A program made the position numbers and the translations under genes. The notes under the pieces were generated by a model, which saw only the letters and a list, made by a program, of their open reading frames with translations, was not told where the DNA came from and ran no database searches. 49,641 nucleotides of DNA from Bacillota bacterium (GTDB taxonomy: Bacteria > Bacillota > Clostridia > Lachnospirales > Lachnospiraceae): the NCBI GenBank assembly GCA_023391695.1, contig JAEWAK010000023.1:1-49641 (forward strand). Reading direction: 5' to 3'. This document shows positions 8,723-16,166 of this stretch, piece after piece (the stretch's first letter is position 1; each line of letters opens with the position of its first letter).

Positions 8723-10492
8723 ATGCTGAAACACAAAAAGAAAAGGCGAAAATTTAATTTCAGAATCAGCCAGAAATATGCAGTTGCATTTATTACCCTG
8801 AGCCTGGTAACGATTGCAGTGCTTTCGGGGGCATATTATTCCTATTCCCGCCAGCTGATAGACCGGCAGACAGAGCAGTATATCAGCAAGGTATTGGAAC
8901 AGGTGGGGACGAATCTGAAGCTCAGGCTGACGGATTTTGATACACTTATTTTTAATATCCAGTCCGATCCTGCCGTACAGGAACAGTTAAATATATTAAA
9001 AGACAATAAGATGTCGGACTATGACCGGTATATTGTTGAAAAAAACATGCGGGATGCCGTTTACAAGCATATTCTTTATACGGATGCCGTGGAGTCCGTA
9101 CTGATTGTTACGGATGCAGGGATTACAATCCCAGTCAGCAAAAATCTCCGGACTTATGAATTGAAGGAATCGTATAAGAATGAAATTTATAAGGCGGGGG
9201 GAAGCCCTGTCTGGCTTACCCCCAATATACAGGGGGAATATATTTCCATAGCGGGCCAGATCAACAGCTTAAAAACCATTAAGCCCCTTGGATATGTAGT
9301 TGTGAATTTACTTGAGGATCAGATCTATTCCATGTATTCCAATATGGAATTTTCCCAAAACGGTACCGTGAATGTGGTGAATGACGAGCTTCGAATCATC
9401 TCCAGCAAAAATAAGGAACTGCTGAATACCAGACTGCCGGGAGAATATGAAAAGGTGCTTGAATCAAAAAGCAAAAGCGGGTTTTTTACACGGAAAATAC
9501 AGGGGATACAGCAATATGTGGTATTCCGGAAGCTGACCGACACAGAATGGTATCTGGTGGCAACCGTACCGGTTATTACTTACAGTCAGGCCCTCTACAG
9601 TCTCAGGCAGTATATTTGGGTGGTGGTCATAATTGCGGTAATGCTGGCGGCAGCGGTGACCGTATTGGTGACCTATTCCCTTTCCAGACCTATCATCCGG
9701 CTGAGCAGGGCCATGCAGGCCTTTGGAGAAGGGGATTTCAACGCGATGTGTGATGTAAAGACCCAGGATGAAATAGGTGTATTGTCCTATAATTTTAATC
9801 GGATGGTTTATAATATTAACGATCTGATCGAAAAGGTTTATGACGAGAAACTCCTGCAGCAGCAGGCGGAACTGAAATCTCTGCGCATGCAGATCAATCC
9901 CCATTTTTTATACAATACGCTTGAAACAATCAACTGGATTGCCCGTATTAAAGGTGTGCCTGAGATAGGAGTTATTGCAAAGTCACTGGGAGATATGATG
10001 CGCTTAACGATCAATGGCTCTGATTTTATAACTATCTTTGAAGATATGAAAAACATCAATAATTATTATACCATTCAAAAATGGCGTTATGGAGACCGAA
10101 TCGAACTTTTAATGGATATTGAGGAAGCGCTGTACGGCAAGCGTATCCCTAAGCTGATCCTGCAGCCGCTGATTGAAAATTCCATAGTCCACGGCATTGA
10201 AGAGAAGGACGGCCAGGGACTGATTGAGGTTACAGGCCGCCTGGAACCGGGCGAGATTGTTCTGACGGTCAAGGATAACGGGATCGGTATGCCTCAGACC
10301 GTAATTGATGAAATACTTGTCTGTGATTACTTTCCTGACTCCGAGGAATATAAGTCCGTCGGTATGCGTAACGTAAACCAGCGCTTAAAGCTTTATTACG
10401 GTGAGTACTACGGGCTGAATATCCGCAGTACTCCCAATAAGGGAACGGAGATTACCATCCGCATACCAGCGGAGATAGAAAAACAAAATTAG
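8723..10492 (+). CDS. Sensor histidine kinase, YesM family
   Basis: A 589-residue membrane sensor. Layout: TM1 about 21-41, an extracellular Cache-like sensor region to about 285, TM2 about 287-309, HAMP linker about 310-365, the His_kinase domain with the phospho-acceptor H394 in MQINPHFLYNTLETINW, and an ATPase domain with an N-box (LIENSIVHG) and G-boxes (DNGIGMP, GVG-like SVGMRNVNQRL, NKGTEITI). It should phosphorylate the response regulator 4 bases upstream in response to an external sugar or the loaded binding protein. Its stop codon TAG at 10490-10492 is part of the terminal repeat of a 164-bp palindromic element (10490-10653), so the C-terminus may have been changed when that element arrived. 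The ATPase domain itself appears complete. Confidence 0.94.
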   Translation: MLKHKKKRRKFNFRISQKYAVAFITLSLVTIAVLSGAYYSYSRQLIDRQTEQYISKVLEQVGTNLKLRLTDFDTLIFNIQSDPAVQEQLNILKDNKMSDYDRYIVEKNMRDAVYKHILYTDAVESVLIVTDAGITIPVSKNLRTYELKESYKNEIYKAGGSPVWLTPNIQGEYISIAGQINSLKTIKPLGYVVVNLLEDQIYSMYSNMEFSQNGTVNVVNDELRIISSKNKELLNTRLPGEYEKVLESKSKSGFFTRKIQGIQQYVVFRKLTDTEWYLVATVPVITYSQALYSLRQYIWVVVIIAVMLAAAVTVLVTYSLSRPIIRLSRAMQAFGEGDFNAMCDVKTQDEIGVLSYNFNRMVYNINDLIEKVYDEKLLQQQAELKSLRMQINPHFLYNTLETINWIARIKGVPEIGVIAKSLGDMMRLTINGSDFITIFEDMKNINNYYTIQKWRYGDRIELLMDIEEALYGKRIPKLILQPLIENSIVHGIEEKDGQGLIEVTGRLEPGEIVLTVKDNGIGMPQTVIDEILVCDYFPDSEEYKSVGMRNVNQRLKLYYGEYYGLNIRSTPNKGTEITIRIPAEIEKQN

Positions 10493-10653
10493 TATATCGT
10501 CCACAAATTAACTGGACCGATTACTTGTCTAAACTTCCAGATGCAATATTCAAAAAGCCTTGGCGTAGCCCCGCTACGCCTGCATTTTTTGAATATCACC
10601 TCTGAAAGTTTATCTTGCGTACTCAGACCGGTTATTTGATGGACGATATACTA
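10490..10653. repeat. 164-bp palindromic MITE-like element (family B)
   Basis: The ends are perfect 13-bp inverted repeats (TAGTATATCGTCC and its complement), continuing imperfectly to about 25 bp. The centre carries an apical hairpin GGCGTAG-CCCC-GCTACGCC. The size and the apex are shared with the family A elements at 14790, 30224 and 37367, but the ends differ. It has no coding capacity. Its first three bases form the stop codon of the kinase gene, and the probable operon terminator lies beyond it at 10773. Confidence 0.75.
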
Positions 10654-10772
10654 GTGTGCCGGTACACTGTCCATTTGAAGCGGATTAACTGGCTGGGGAT
10701 TCATGGGGTTACCATAAAATTTTGTTGAATTATAAGAACTTTAATAGAAAATTGAAATAGAATATATTAGAT

Positions 10773-10806
10773 AAGACGGTTAACATATTACCGTCTTTCT
10801 TTTTGG
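10773..10806 (+). terminator. Rho-independent terminator of the GH42/YesMN locus
   Basis: An 8-bp stem (AAGACGGT with ACCGTCTT) around a 9-base loop is followed by TCTTTTT. It probably ended the kinase operon originally, with the 10490-10653 element now lying between. Confidence 0.65.
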
Positions 10807-10882
10807 AAATTTAATTGTCGGTGGGGAAAAAACATTCCCTGCTTCTTAAGTGTATAAAAATTTTTTTATTGGAGGTATGAAT

Positions 10883-11209
10883 ATGATCAGAATAGAGATT
10901 TCCCTGGAGAATATTAAATACGGTGAAATTGCGGATACCTTGCTTCCCATAATCATAGATAAAATGTCTGCAAGGGAGGATTCCGGAAGATTGATTCAGA
11001 TATTGAACGGATTGGATAAGCTGCCGGGGGCCATTGCCAAATCAGCCCTGAATTCACTGCCGGAAGGCGTGAAAGAAGATGTTGCCGTGTATTTCATGGA
11101 AAAATACAAAGACAATATTGTAGATTTTATTAATACTTTTGCAGAAGAAAAAGAGATTAAGGCAGAAATAAGCGGAATAAGGATAGTAAGGGAATCCAAG
11201 AGTTGCTGA
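10883..11209 (+). CDS. Small protein of unknown function, 108 residues
   Basis: I do not recognise this protein. It begins MIRIEISLENIKYGEIADTL and is predicted soluble, mixed helix and strand, with a hydrophobic patch PIII and a basic/acidic C-terminal third ending in a cysteine. The frame runs back to a GTG at 10850, but GGAGG at 10871-10875 with 7 bases spacing favours the ATG at 10883. It stands alone: a terminator precedes it, a perfect 14-bp inverted repeat (11251-11336) follows it, and repeat elements flank it on both sides. Good ribosome site and codon usage make it a real gene. Nothing in the context indicates a function. Confidence 0.65.
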   Translation: MIRIEISLENIKYGEIADTLLPIIIDKMSAREDSGRLIQILNGLDKLPGAIAKSALNSLPEGVKEDVAVYFMEKYKDNIVDFINTFAEEKEIKAEISGIRIVRESKSC

Positions 11210-11250
11210 ATTGAACGGTATGTACTTGCACCGCTGCTGAAAAGGTAAGT

Positions 11251-11336
11251 CTGGGGGGCTGTTGTAAAATAATAATTTACTGAACTTTTGTCTCCCACAA
11301 GTAAGTTATATTTTGGAATTTGCAACAGCCCCCCAG
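11251..11336. repeat. 86-bp palindromic element with 14-bp perfect ends
   Basis: CTGGGGGGCTGTTG at the left is matched exactly by its complement at the right. The inner halves continue as a weaker palindrome (TAAAATAATAATTTACT against AAGTAAGTTATATTTT). It could fold as a transcript-ending hairpin after the small gene, but no T-run follows, and the G-rich terminal repeat looks like a miniature transposable element. Confidence 0.65.
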
Positions 11337-11521
11337 TGTACCGGCAAACTGATATCCACACCAATTGCATGTCTGAATTTCCATCGGCTGCGTTGCCGGA
11401 AGAATGCGCAGTATGCTTGCGGTTGCATACTTGCTACTGCCACTACGTCTCCTTCCTCTCTCTTGCAGACTGAAAATTAATTCTGCGTCATTAGTCCAAG
11501 TGCCAATGTGTCAGCACACTA
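11334..11521. repeat. Palindromic repeat-like element, degenerate ends
   Basis: The left end CCAGTGTACCGGCA and the complement of the right end CTAGTGTGCTGACA match at about 10 of 14 positions. An internal hairpin lies around GTATGC...GCATAC. The stretch ACTGATATCCACACCAATTG recurs with 2-3 changes at 30188-30208, next to an inverted copy of the CCGGTACAC motif. It is probably a decayed mobile repeat between the small gene and the Sir2 gene. Confidence 0.4.
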
Positions 11522-11597
11522 GATTTACCTGACAGGCTAAAATCATGAAAAATGCAGGTTTAGCAGAATAACTCTTTGAATAGCCTTTTTCCGAAGA

Positions 11598-12311
11598 TTA
11601 TATTTTACCAAAAACATTTCCCAGACTGTCATTGATCAGCAGGTCGGCGTGGGAATCATAGGGAGTTGCGGATCTATTAATCAATACCAGGTGATTTCCG
11701 TTATAATAGTTAATAAAACCGGCCGCCGGATAGACGGAAAGGGAGGTGCCCCCGACAATTAGCATATCGGCGGCAGATACGGCCTCTATGGTACGTTCCA
11801 TCACTCCTTCGTCCAGGGGTTCTTCGTAAAGGACCACGTCGGGTTTAATAATACCGCTGCAGCCGCAATGGGGGACTTCGCTGTTTTGCAGGATATGGTC
11901 CATATCGTAGAACTTCCCGCATTTCATACAGTGATTTCTTAATACGCTTCCGTGAAGCTCCAAAACATTTCTGCTCCCGGCTTTTTGATGAAGGCCGTCT
12001 ATATTCTGTGTAATAACGGCCGAAAGTTTTCCTTTCTCCTCAAGTTCCGCCAGTTTTATATGGGTAATGTTAGGTTCGGCACCGGTATAAAGCATTTTAT
12101 CCCGGTAAAAGGTATAAAAATATCCGGGATTTCTTACGAAAAAGCTATGGCTTAAAATCTGTTCGGGCGGATAATCATATTTCTGGTGATACAGCCCGTC
12201 CACGCTCCTGAAATCAGGAATTCCGCTTTCGGTAGATACACCGGCTCCCCCAAAAAAGACGATTTGTTTGCTTGCATCTATCCAGTTCTTAAATTGTGCA
12301 ATCGGATCCAT
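11598..12311 (-). CDS. cobB: NAD-dependent protein deacylase, Sir2 family
   Basis: A 237-residue cytoplasmic sirtuin that removes acyl groups from lysines using NAD. It has the full set of motifs: GAGVSTESGIPDFR at 22-35 for NAD binding, TQNIDGLHQKAG at 101-112, the catalytic H120 in ELHG, a zinc site C128-x2-C131 and C149-x-C151, and the GTSLSVYPAAG segment binding the cofactor ribose. C149-x-C151 is closer spaced than the usual C-x2-C, a minor variant seen in some bacterial members. Start: ATG with GGAGGCAGGGA just upstream and a well-formed promoter at 12343-12371. It appears to be a single-gene unit. Typical targets are acetyl-CoA synthetase and other central enzymes; the target here is unknown. 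Confidence 0.95.
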   Translation of the reverse strand: MDPIAQFKNWIDASKQIVFFGGAGVSTESGIPDFRSVDGLYHQKYDYPPEQILSHSFFVRNPGYFYTFYRDKMLYTGAEPNITHIKLAELEEKGKLSAVITQNIDGLHQKAGSRNVLELHGSVLRNHCMKCGKFYDMDHILQNSEVPHCGCSGIIKPDVVLYEEPLDEGVMERTIEAVSAADMLIVGGTSLSVYPAAGFINYYNGNHLVLINRSATPYDSHADLLINDSLGNVFGKI

Positions 12312-12342
12312 ATTCCCTGCCTCCTGTTATTATCTTGCCTTT

Positions 12343-12371
12343 ATTATAAGAGTTTGTACGGTAAGACGCAA
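12343..12371 (-). promoter_or_regulatory. Promoter of the Sir2 gene
   Basis: On the minus strand TTGCGT (12371-12366) and a perfect TATAAT (12348-12343) are separated by 17 bases, about 30 bases upstream of the start codon. Confidence 0.6.
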
Positions 12372-12493
12372 GGAGATTACACTCGTTTCCGTTAATAACA
12401 AAGCTTTTACAAATTATCCCTTCATGGGTTCGCCGTGATGGCAGGGAAGTCTCCCGCCTGACCGGCGGTTACGGAGTCCGTCATTTTATTTTC

Positions 12494-13873
12494 TTACTTT
12501 GTCAATTCAAATTCCACATAATAAGTCTGGCCGTTAATGGTTTTAACCAGCCGGTAATTTCCGGCATCCAGATTAGGATTCAATTGGCTTAAATCCACGG
12601 TAAATTCCTGTTCCGAGGCCGGTGCAAGGGAATAGGCAATCGAAATAAATGCCAGGTCCTTTACAGCAGGTACGGTCTCCCAGTTTTCGGCCTCCTGTTT
12701 TTCAATACTGTATTCGGCACCATAAAATACTTCTTCCGTCCCGTTATTCCGAAGGGTTAATTTTAATTCCCCGGTTCCGGACAGCCGGGAATCCTCCGAA
12801 AGGGTGACATCGATACCGGTATTAAGAGCAGTATCCTCCTTGGTACCGGTACCGGCGGCCGGGTCGGTAACCGGCATCAAATCCCAGAAAGCATTAAAAG
12901 CCTTTTCATCCACTTTAAAGAACCCAACCTGGGAATCATATACATAGCCGCCCTGAAAGAGTCTTAAGGAGGTGATCAGGTTATCCTTTGTCTTGATATC
13001 GACAAATTTCTGACTGTCATAGTCCGTATTTTCCGTTAACATATCCATATTTTCACCAATGGGAACCGAAGCATAAAGGCTGTTTAAAAATGTATTGAAT
13101 GCATCATCCGCAGTTTCTTCCTTTACTTCATTCATACCGTTGTTCCAGCTGGTATAACTTTCCCAGGTATAAGAAACCACATTATCTTTTAAATTTAAAA
13201 GGTTAAAATAATCCGCACCGCTGTTTAAGTAAAGGCCTCCGAAACTATCAAAAATTTCACAGCCAAAGCCGCCGTCCTGGTAATCATAATAAACCATCAG
13301 TCTATAGCTGCTGTCATACCCTTTTACGGTATATACATCCCCTTCACCGATGGTGGAGGCAAATTCGACAGCATAATCCTCCTGACTGCTCCATTCGTCA
13401 ATACTGCCTTTTGTTTTGCCCAAATGATCCCCGCGCAGGCTTAATACCTCATCCTTATTTAAGGTCATGCCGTCCGGTGATTCAAAAGTTGTGGCACTCT
13501 GGACATAAATGCGGCCTTTGTAAACAAACAGGGGAAGCATCCTGGCCTGTATTCCTGTATTTTGTGAATCCGGGATTTCCACTGCGGGAACAATGATTCC
13601 CGGTGTCTTTGCCGAATCGGAAGTCACCGTATTATCTGCGGTGTAAATGACGGTCCCGTTATCCGGGGGGAGATTGGTTAAGTTTATGGCAGCCGCACCG
13701 GCAGCCAGGATAAGGGCAACGCTGGCTGCGGACAGGGCAAATTTCTTAAGGTCCGGGTATTTTTTTTCCGGCGCTTCCTTAAGAGCAGCTTTCATTTTTT
13801 CTGCGGTTCTATCATTAAAATCTTTTGAAATATTTAACTGGTCCATGGATTTTATATAATTATTTTTATTCAT
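12494..13873 (-). CDS. Membrane-bound anti-sigma factor-like protein with Ig-like C-terminus
   Basis: A 459-residue protein starting 20 codons from a typical anti-sigma cytoplasmic segment (Q-L-N-I-S-K-D-F-N-D-R-T-A-E-K-M). It has one membrane helix about 45-65 (FALSAASVALILAAGAAAIN) and a large extracellular region. Residues about 350-459 look like an immunoglobulin-like beta domain (TLSEDSRLSGTGELKLTLRN onward). It overlaps the end of the sigma-factor gene by 8 bases, so the two are coupled and it most likely holds that sigma factor inactive. TTG at 13879 is also in frame, but GGAGGT 7 bases before ATG 13873 decides the start. The external domain may sense envelope conditions; no catalytic motif is visible. 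Confidence 0.75.
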   Translation of the reverse strand: MNKNNYIKSMDQLNISKDFNDRTAEKMKAALKEAPEKKYPDLKKFALSAASVALILAAGAAAINLTNLPPDNGTVIYTADNTVTSDSAKTPGIIVPAVEIPDSQNTGIQARMLPLFVYKGRIYVQSATTFESPDGMTLNKDEVLSLRGDHLGKTKGSIDEWSSQEDYAVEFASTIGEGDVYTVKGYDSSYRLMVYYDYQDGGFGCEIFDSFGGLYLNSGADYFNLLNLKDNVVSYTWESYTSWNNGMNEVKEETADDAFNTFLNSLYASVPIGENMDMLTENTDYDSQKFVDIKTKDNLITSLRLFQGGYVYDSQVGFFKVDEKAFNAFWDLMPVTDPAAGTGTKEDTALNTGIDVTLSEDSRLSGTGELKLTLRNNGTEEVFYGAEYSIEKQEAENWETVPAVKDLAFISIAYSLAPASEQEFTVDLSQLNPNLDAGNYRLVKTINGQTYYVEFELTK

Positions 13874-14354
13874 ATTCAAAACCTCCGATTAATTTTGATT
13901 TCAACAAGTTTCGGCCTCTTGCAAGCCAGGTTCCTATGGTTGCCGGATTTTTATGTAAAATGCCGGCTATTTCGTTAATTGAATAATCTTCGTAATAATG
14001 CAAATGTATTACACTGCGATACTTTGCAGGCAGGTTTAAAACCATGATTAAAACCTCACTGTCCTCTTTGGGAAGATAACTGATGTCCTCTTCTAAAGGG
14101 ACCTTGAGCTTATTCCAGGAGGATTTCAGGTGATTTTTACAGTTATTTATGGTAACTCTGATAAGCCAGGCCTTTTCATGCTCCTCGCTGCCAAACCCGC
14201 TGCCTTTTTTAATCAGGCTTACAAAAACATCCTGGGTTATATCCTCCGCATCCGCCATGTTTTTTACATAGGTGAAGGCTAACTTTATTAACATTTTAGA
14301 ATATTTCTCTAATACATGCCGTATATATTCATCGGTACCAAATGAATAATCCAT
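13866..14354 (-). CDS. ECF-type RNA polymerase sigma factor
   Basis: A 162-residue sigma-70 family protein with only regions 2 and 4. Region 2 shows LAFTYVKNMADAEDITQDVF at about 30-49; region 4 shows LPAKYRSVIHLHYYEDYSIN at about 105-124 followed by E-I-A-G-I-L-H-K-N-P-A-T-I-G-T-W-L-A-R-G-R, the -35 binding helix-turn-helix. A GTG at 14372 is in frame, but its codons contain the AAAGGAG ribosome site that serves ATG 14354. The next gene overlaps by 8 bases and encodes a membrane protein that is probably its anti-sigma factor. Together they form a signal-responsive pair; their regulon cannot be deduced here. Confidence 0.93.
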   Translation of the reverse strand: MDYSFGTDEYIRHVLEKYSKMLIKLAFTYVKNMADAEDITQDVFVSLIKKGSGFGSEEHEKAWLIRVTINNCKNHLKSSWNKLKVPLEEDISYLPKEDSEVLIMVLNLPAKYRSVIHLHYYEDYSINEIAGILHKNPATIGTWLARGRNLLKSKLIGGFEYE

Positions 14355-14486
14355 TATTTCAACTCCTTTCACTTATAATACAATCGGGGAAGTGAAAATT
14401 TTTCAAAATTTAAATGAAATGGTAAAATTTTTTCTGTTTCTTAATCAGCTTGTCCTCAAAAACCATAATGGGCAGTTAATATTTTA

Positions 14487-14660
14487 ACCTTACAAGTAAG
14501 TCCACCGCTTCTTAGCGGAGTGTAAGCGGTGGGTTAGGGACTTAACTTTTCAGTCGGAGTTCATGCTTAGTTCATGCTCCGACTGAAATACCTGCGTAGC
14601 AGGTATAAGGTTATGAGCATGCAGCGTAGCGGATTCGGAATATCCGTATGACTTTCCCAT
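14487..14660 (-). ncRNA. Structured locus resembling a TnpB omega-RNA / IS605 right end, orphan
   Basis: A compact series of hairpins in otherwise AT-rich DNA: CCACCGCTT/AAGCGGTGG (14502-14532), CAGTCGGAG with inner CATG pairs and CTCCGACTG (14551-14585), and TACCTGC/GCAGGTA (14589-14605), plus CGGA/TCCG (14636-14646). Read on the minus strand the order ends with AGTCCCTAACCCACCGCTT, a terminal hairpin and a short TTACTTG tail. That layout resembles the 3' end of IS200/IS605 elements, where the scaffold of the TnpB guide RNA lies. No tnpB or tnpA frame is adjacent. The resemblance is from memory of the architecture, not from an alignment; it could also be an unrelated structured RNA or a decayed element. 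Confidence 0.4.
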
Positions 14661-14789
14661 TGCGGTTTTAGGAACCTAAAATTATTATAAATCAATTTAA
14701 TAAATTTTTACAGTTAACACAGATTTACCACAAATTAACATTATACTTCTAAGAATAGTTTTGCCTAAATTATTTTAATTAAAATCCTT

Positions 14790-14953
14790 AGGGTGTATCT
14801 GAAAACACATTGCACCGTTCTGAACGTACCATTTTGCGGCATGCTTGCATTGTGAGTTTGGGAAACGTAGCCCCACTACGCCTCCCAAATCACTCCTTGC
14901 CTCCCAAAAAGCGGAACGGCAAGCACAGCGCAAGCAGTTTTCAGACACACCCT
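14790..14953. repeat. 164-bp palindromic MITE-like element (family A, copy 1)
   Basis: Terminal inverted repeats of 17 bp with one mismatch (AGGGTGTATCTGAAAAC). Inside are nested inverted segments and an apical CGTAGCCCCACTACG hairpin. The 15-base core GCACCGTTCTGAACG (14812-14826) is identical in the copies at 30244 and 37389. It has no coding capacity and lies upstream of the ABC exporter operon. Confidence 0.8.
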
Positions 14954-15148
14954 GGCAGAACCGGAAAATCATATACCACGGTTTTTCCTGGCAAAATCCA
15001 GGAAAACATAACGCTTGGCAAGATATTTCGAAACAATGAATCCGTATAAGACAGCAAATCGATGGTTACCCAAAACAAACCGGCGTAAAAACTGTCCGCT
15101 GACGGATCTGGGATTTCAAAAAAATATTACTACCAGGAGGAAAAGAAC

Positions 15149-16153
15149 ATGATTCAAGTGGAACACATTCACAAAACCTTTCAGGTCGCAAGGCGTAATT
15201 CGGGTATTTCCGAAGCATTGAAAGCTTTATTTCATAAGAAATACGAATACGTCAGGGCTCTTAACGATATCTCCTTTACCATTGCAGACGGCGAAATGGT
15301 AGGGTATATCGGACCGAATGGAGCGGGAAAAAGCAGCACCATTAAAGTTTTAAGCGGAATTTTAACTCCGGACAGCGGAGAATGTTTGGTAAACGGACGG
15401 ACTCCCTGGAAAAACAGGATCGAACATGTCCGTGATATCGGGGTTGTCTTCGGACAACGCTCCCAGTTATGGTGGGATGTACCGGTAATTGATTCTTTTG
15501 AACTGCTGCGGGATATTTACAAAATACCGGAGCATAAATTTAAGCAAAATCTGAACGAATTAGTCACTCTGCTAAATCTGCAGGAAATCATTAAAACACC
15601 CACCAGGCAGTTATCCCTGGGACAGCGGATGCGGTGCGAAATTGCAGCTTCCCTTTTACACAGCCCAAGCATCTTATTTCTGGACGAACCTACCATAGGG
15701 CTGGATGCGGTATCAAAAATTGCAGTCCGGAATTTTATTCTGGATATAAACAAAAGACATAAAACCACGGTAATTTTGACGACTCATGATATGCAGGATA
15801 TTGAAGCCCTGACAAGGCGCATTATACTGATCGGAAAAGGGAAAATCTTAATGGATGGGGACCTTGCCGGTATGAAAAAACAATTCGGGGGATATAAGAA
15901 ACTGAGTATTGAATATTCCGGTAAAGGCCTTAATTTGTATGAGGGAATGCGTCTTATCTCCAATGATTACTCCAATGATGAGAAGGAGCAGGTCATTAAC
16001 GGTCATGCCATAATCGAACTGGATTCCGATATAATACCCGTATCCGCTGCCATTGCCGGCTTGGCTTCCCAGGCAGACTTAAAAGACATATCTGTTTCGG
16101 GTTCCTCCATTGATGAAGTTGTGGTGGAACTGTATAAACAGTATGAGATATAG
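15149..16153 (+). CDS. ABC-2 type exporter, ATP-binding protein
   Basis: A 334-residue cytoplasmic ATPase. Walker A is GPNGAGKS at 55-62, the signature is LSLGQRM starting at 155, Walker B is ILFLDE at 175-180, the D-loop is GLD and the switch histidine is in TTHDMQDIE. The N-terminal insertion SEALKALFHKKYEYVRAL and the C-terminal 90-residue extension are characteristic of the COG4586 class, which works with two different ABC-2 membrane proteins. Both follow at once (16167 and 17031), so this is a complete three-gene transporter. Substrate unknown: such systems are annotated as general or drug-type exporters. Ribosome site CAGGAGG-AAAAGAAC precedes the ATG. A family A repeat lies about 200 bases upstream. 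Confidence 0.93.
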   Translation: MIQVEHIHKTFQVARRNSGISEALKALFHKKYEYVRALNDISFTIADGEMVGYIGPNGAGKSSTIKVLSGILTPDSGECLVNGRTPWKNRIEHVRDIGVVFGQRSQLWWDVPVIDSFELLRDIYKIPEHKFKQNLNELVTLLNLQEIIKTPTRQLSLGQRMRCEIAASLLHSPSILFLDEPTIGLDAVSKIAVRNFILDINKRHKTTVILTTHDMQDIEALTRRIILIGKGKILMDGDLAGMKKQFGGYKKLSIEYSGKGLNLYEGMRLISNDYSNDEKEQVINGHAIIELDSDIIPVSAAIAGLASQADLKDISVSGSSIDEVVVELYKQYEI

Positions 16154-16166
16154 GGAGGTGGCATCA

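Noticed and set aside
14810..15049. Two overlapping frames of 64-79 codons
   Set aside because: They are translations of the family A repeat at 14790-14953 and its flank.
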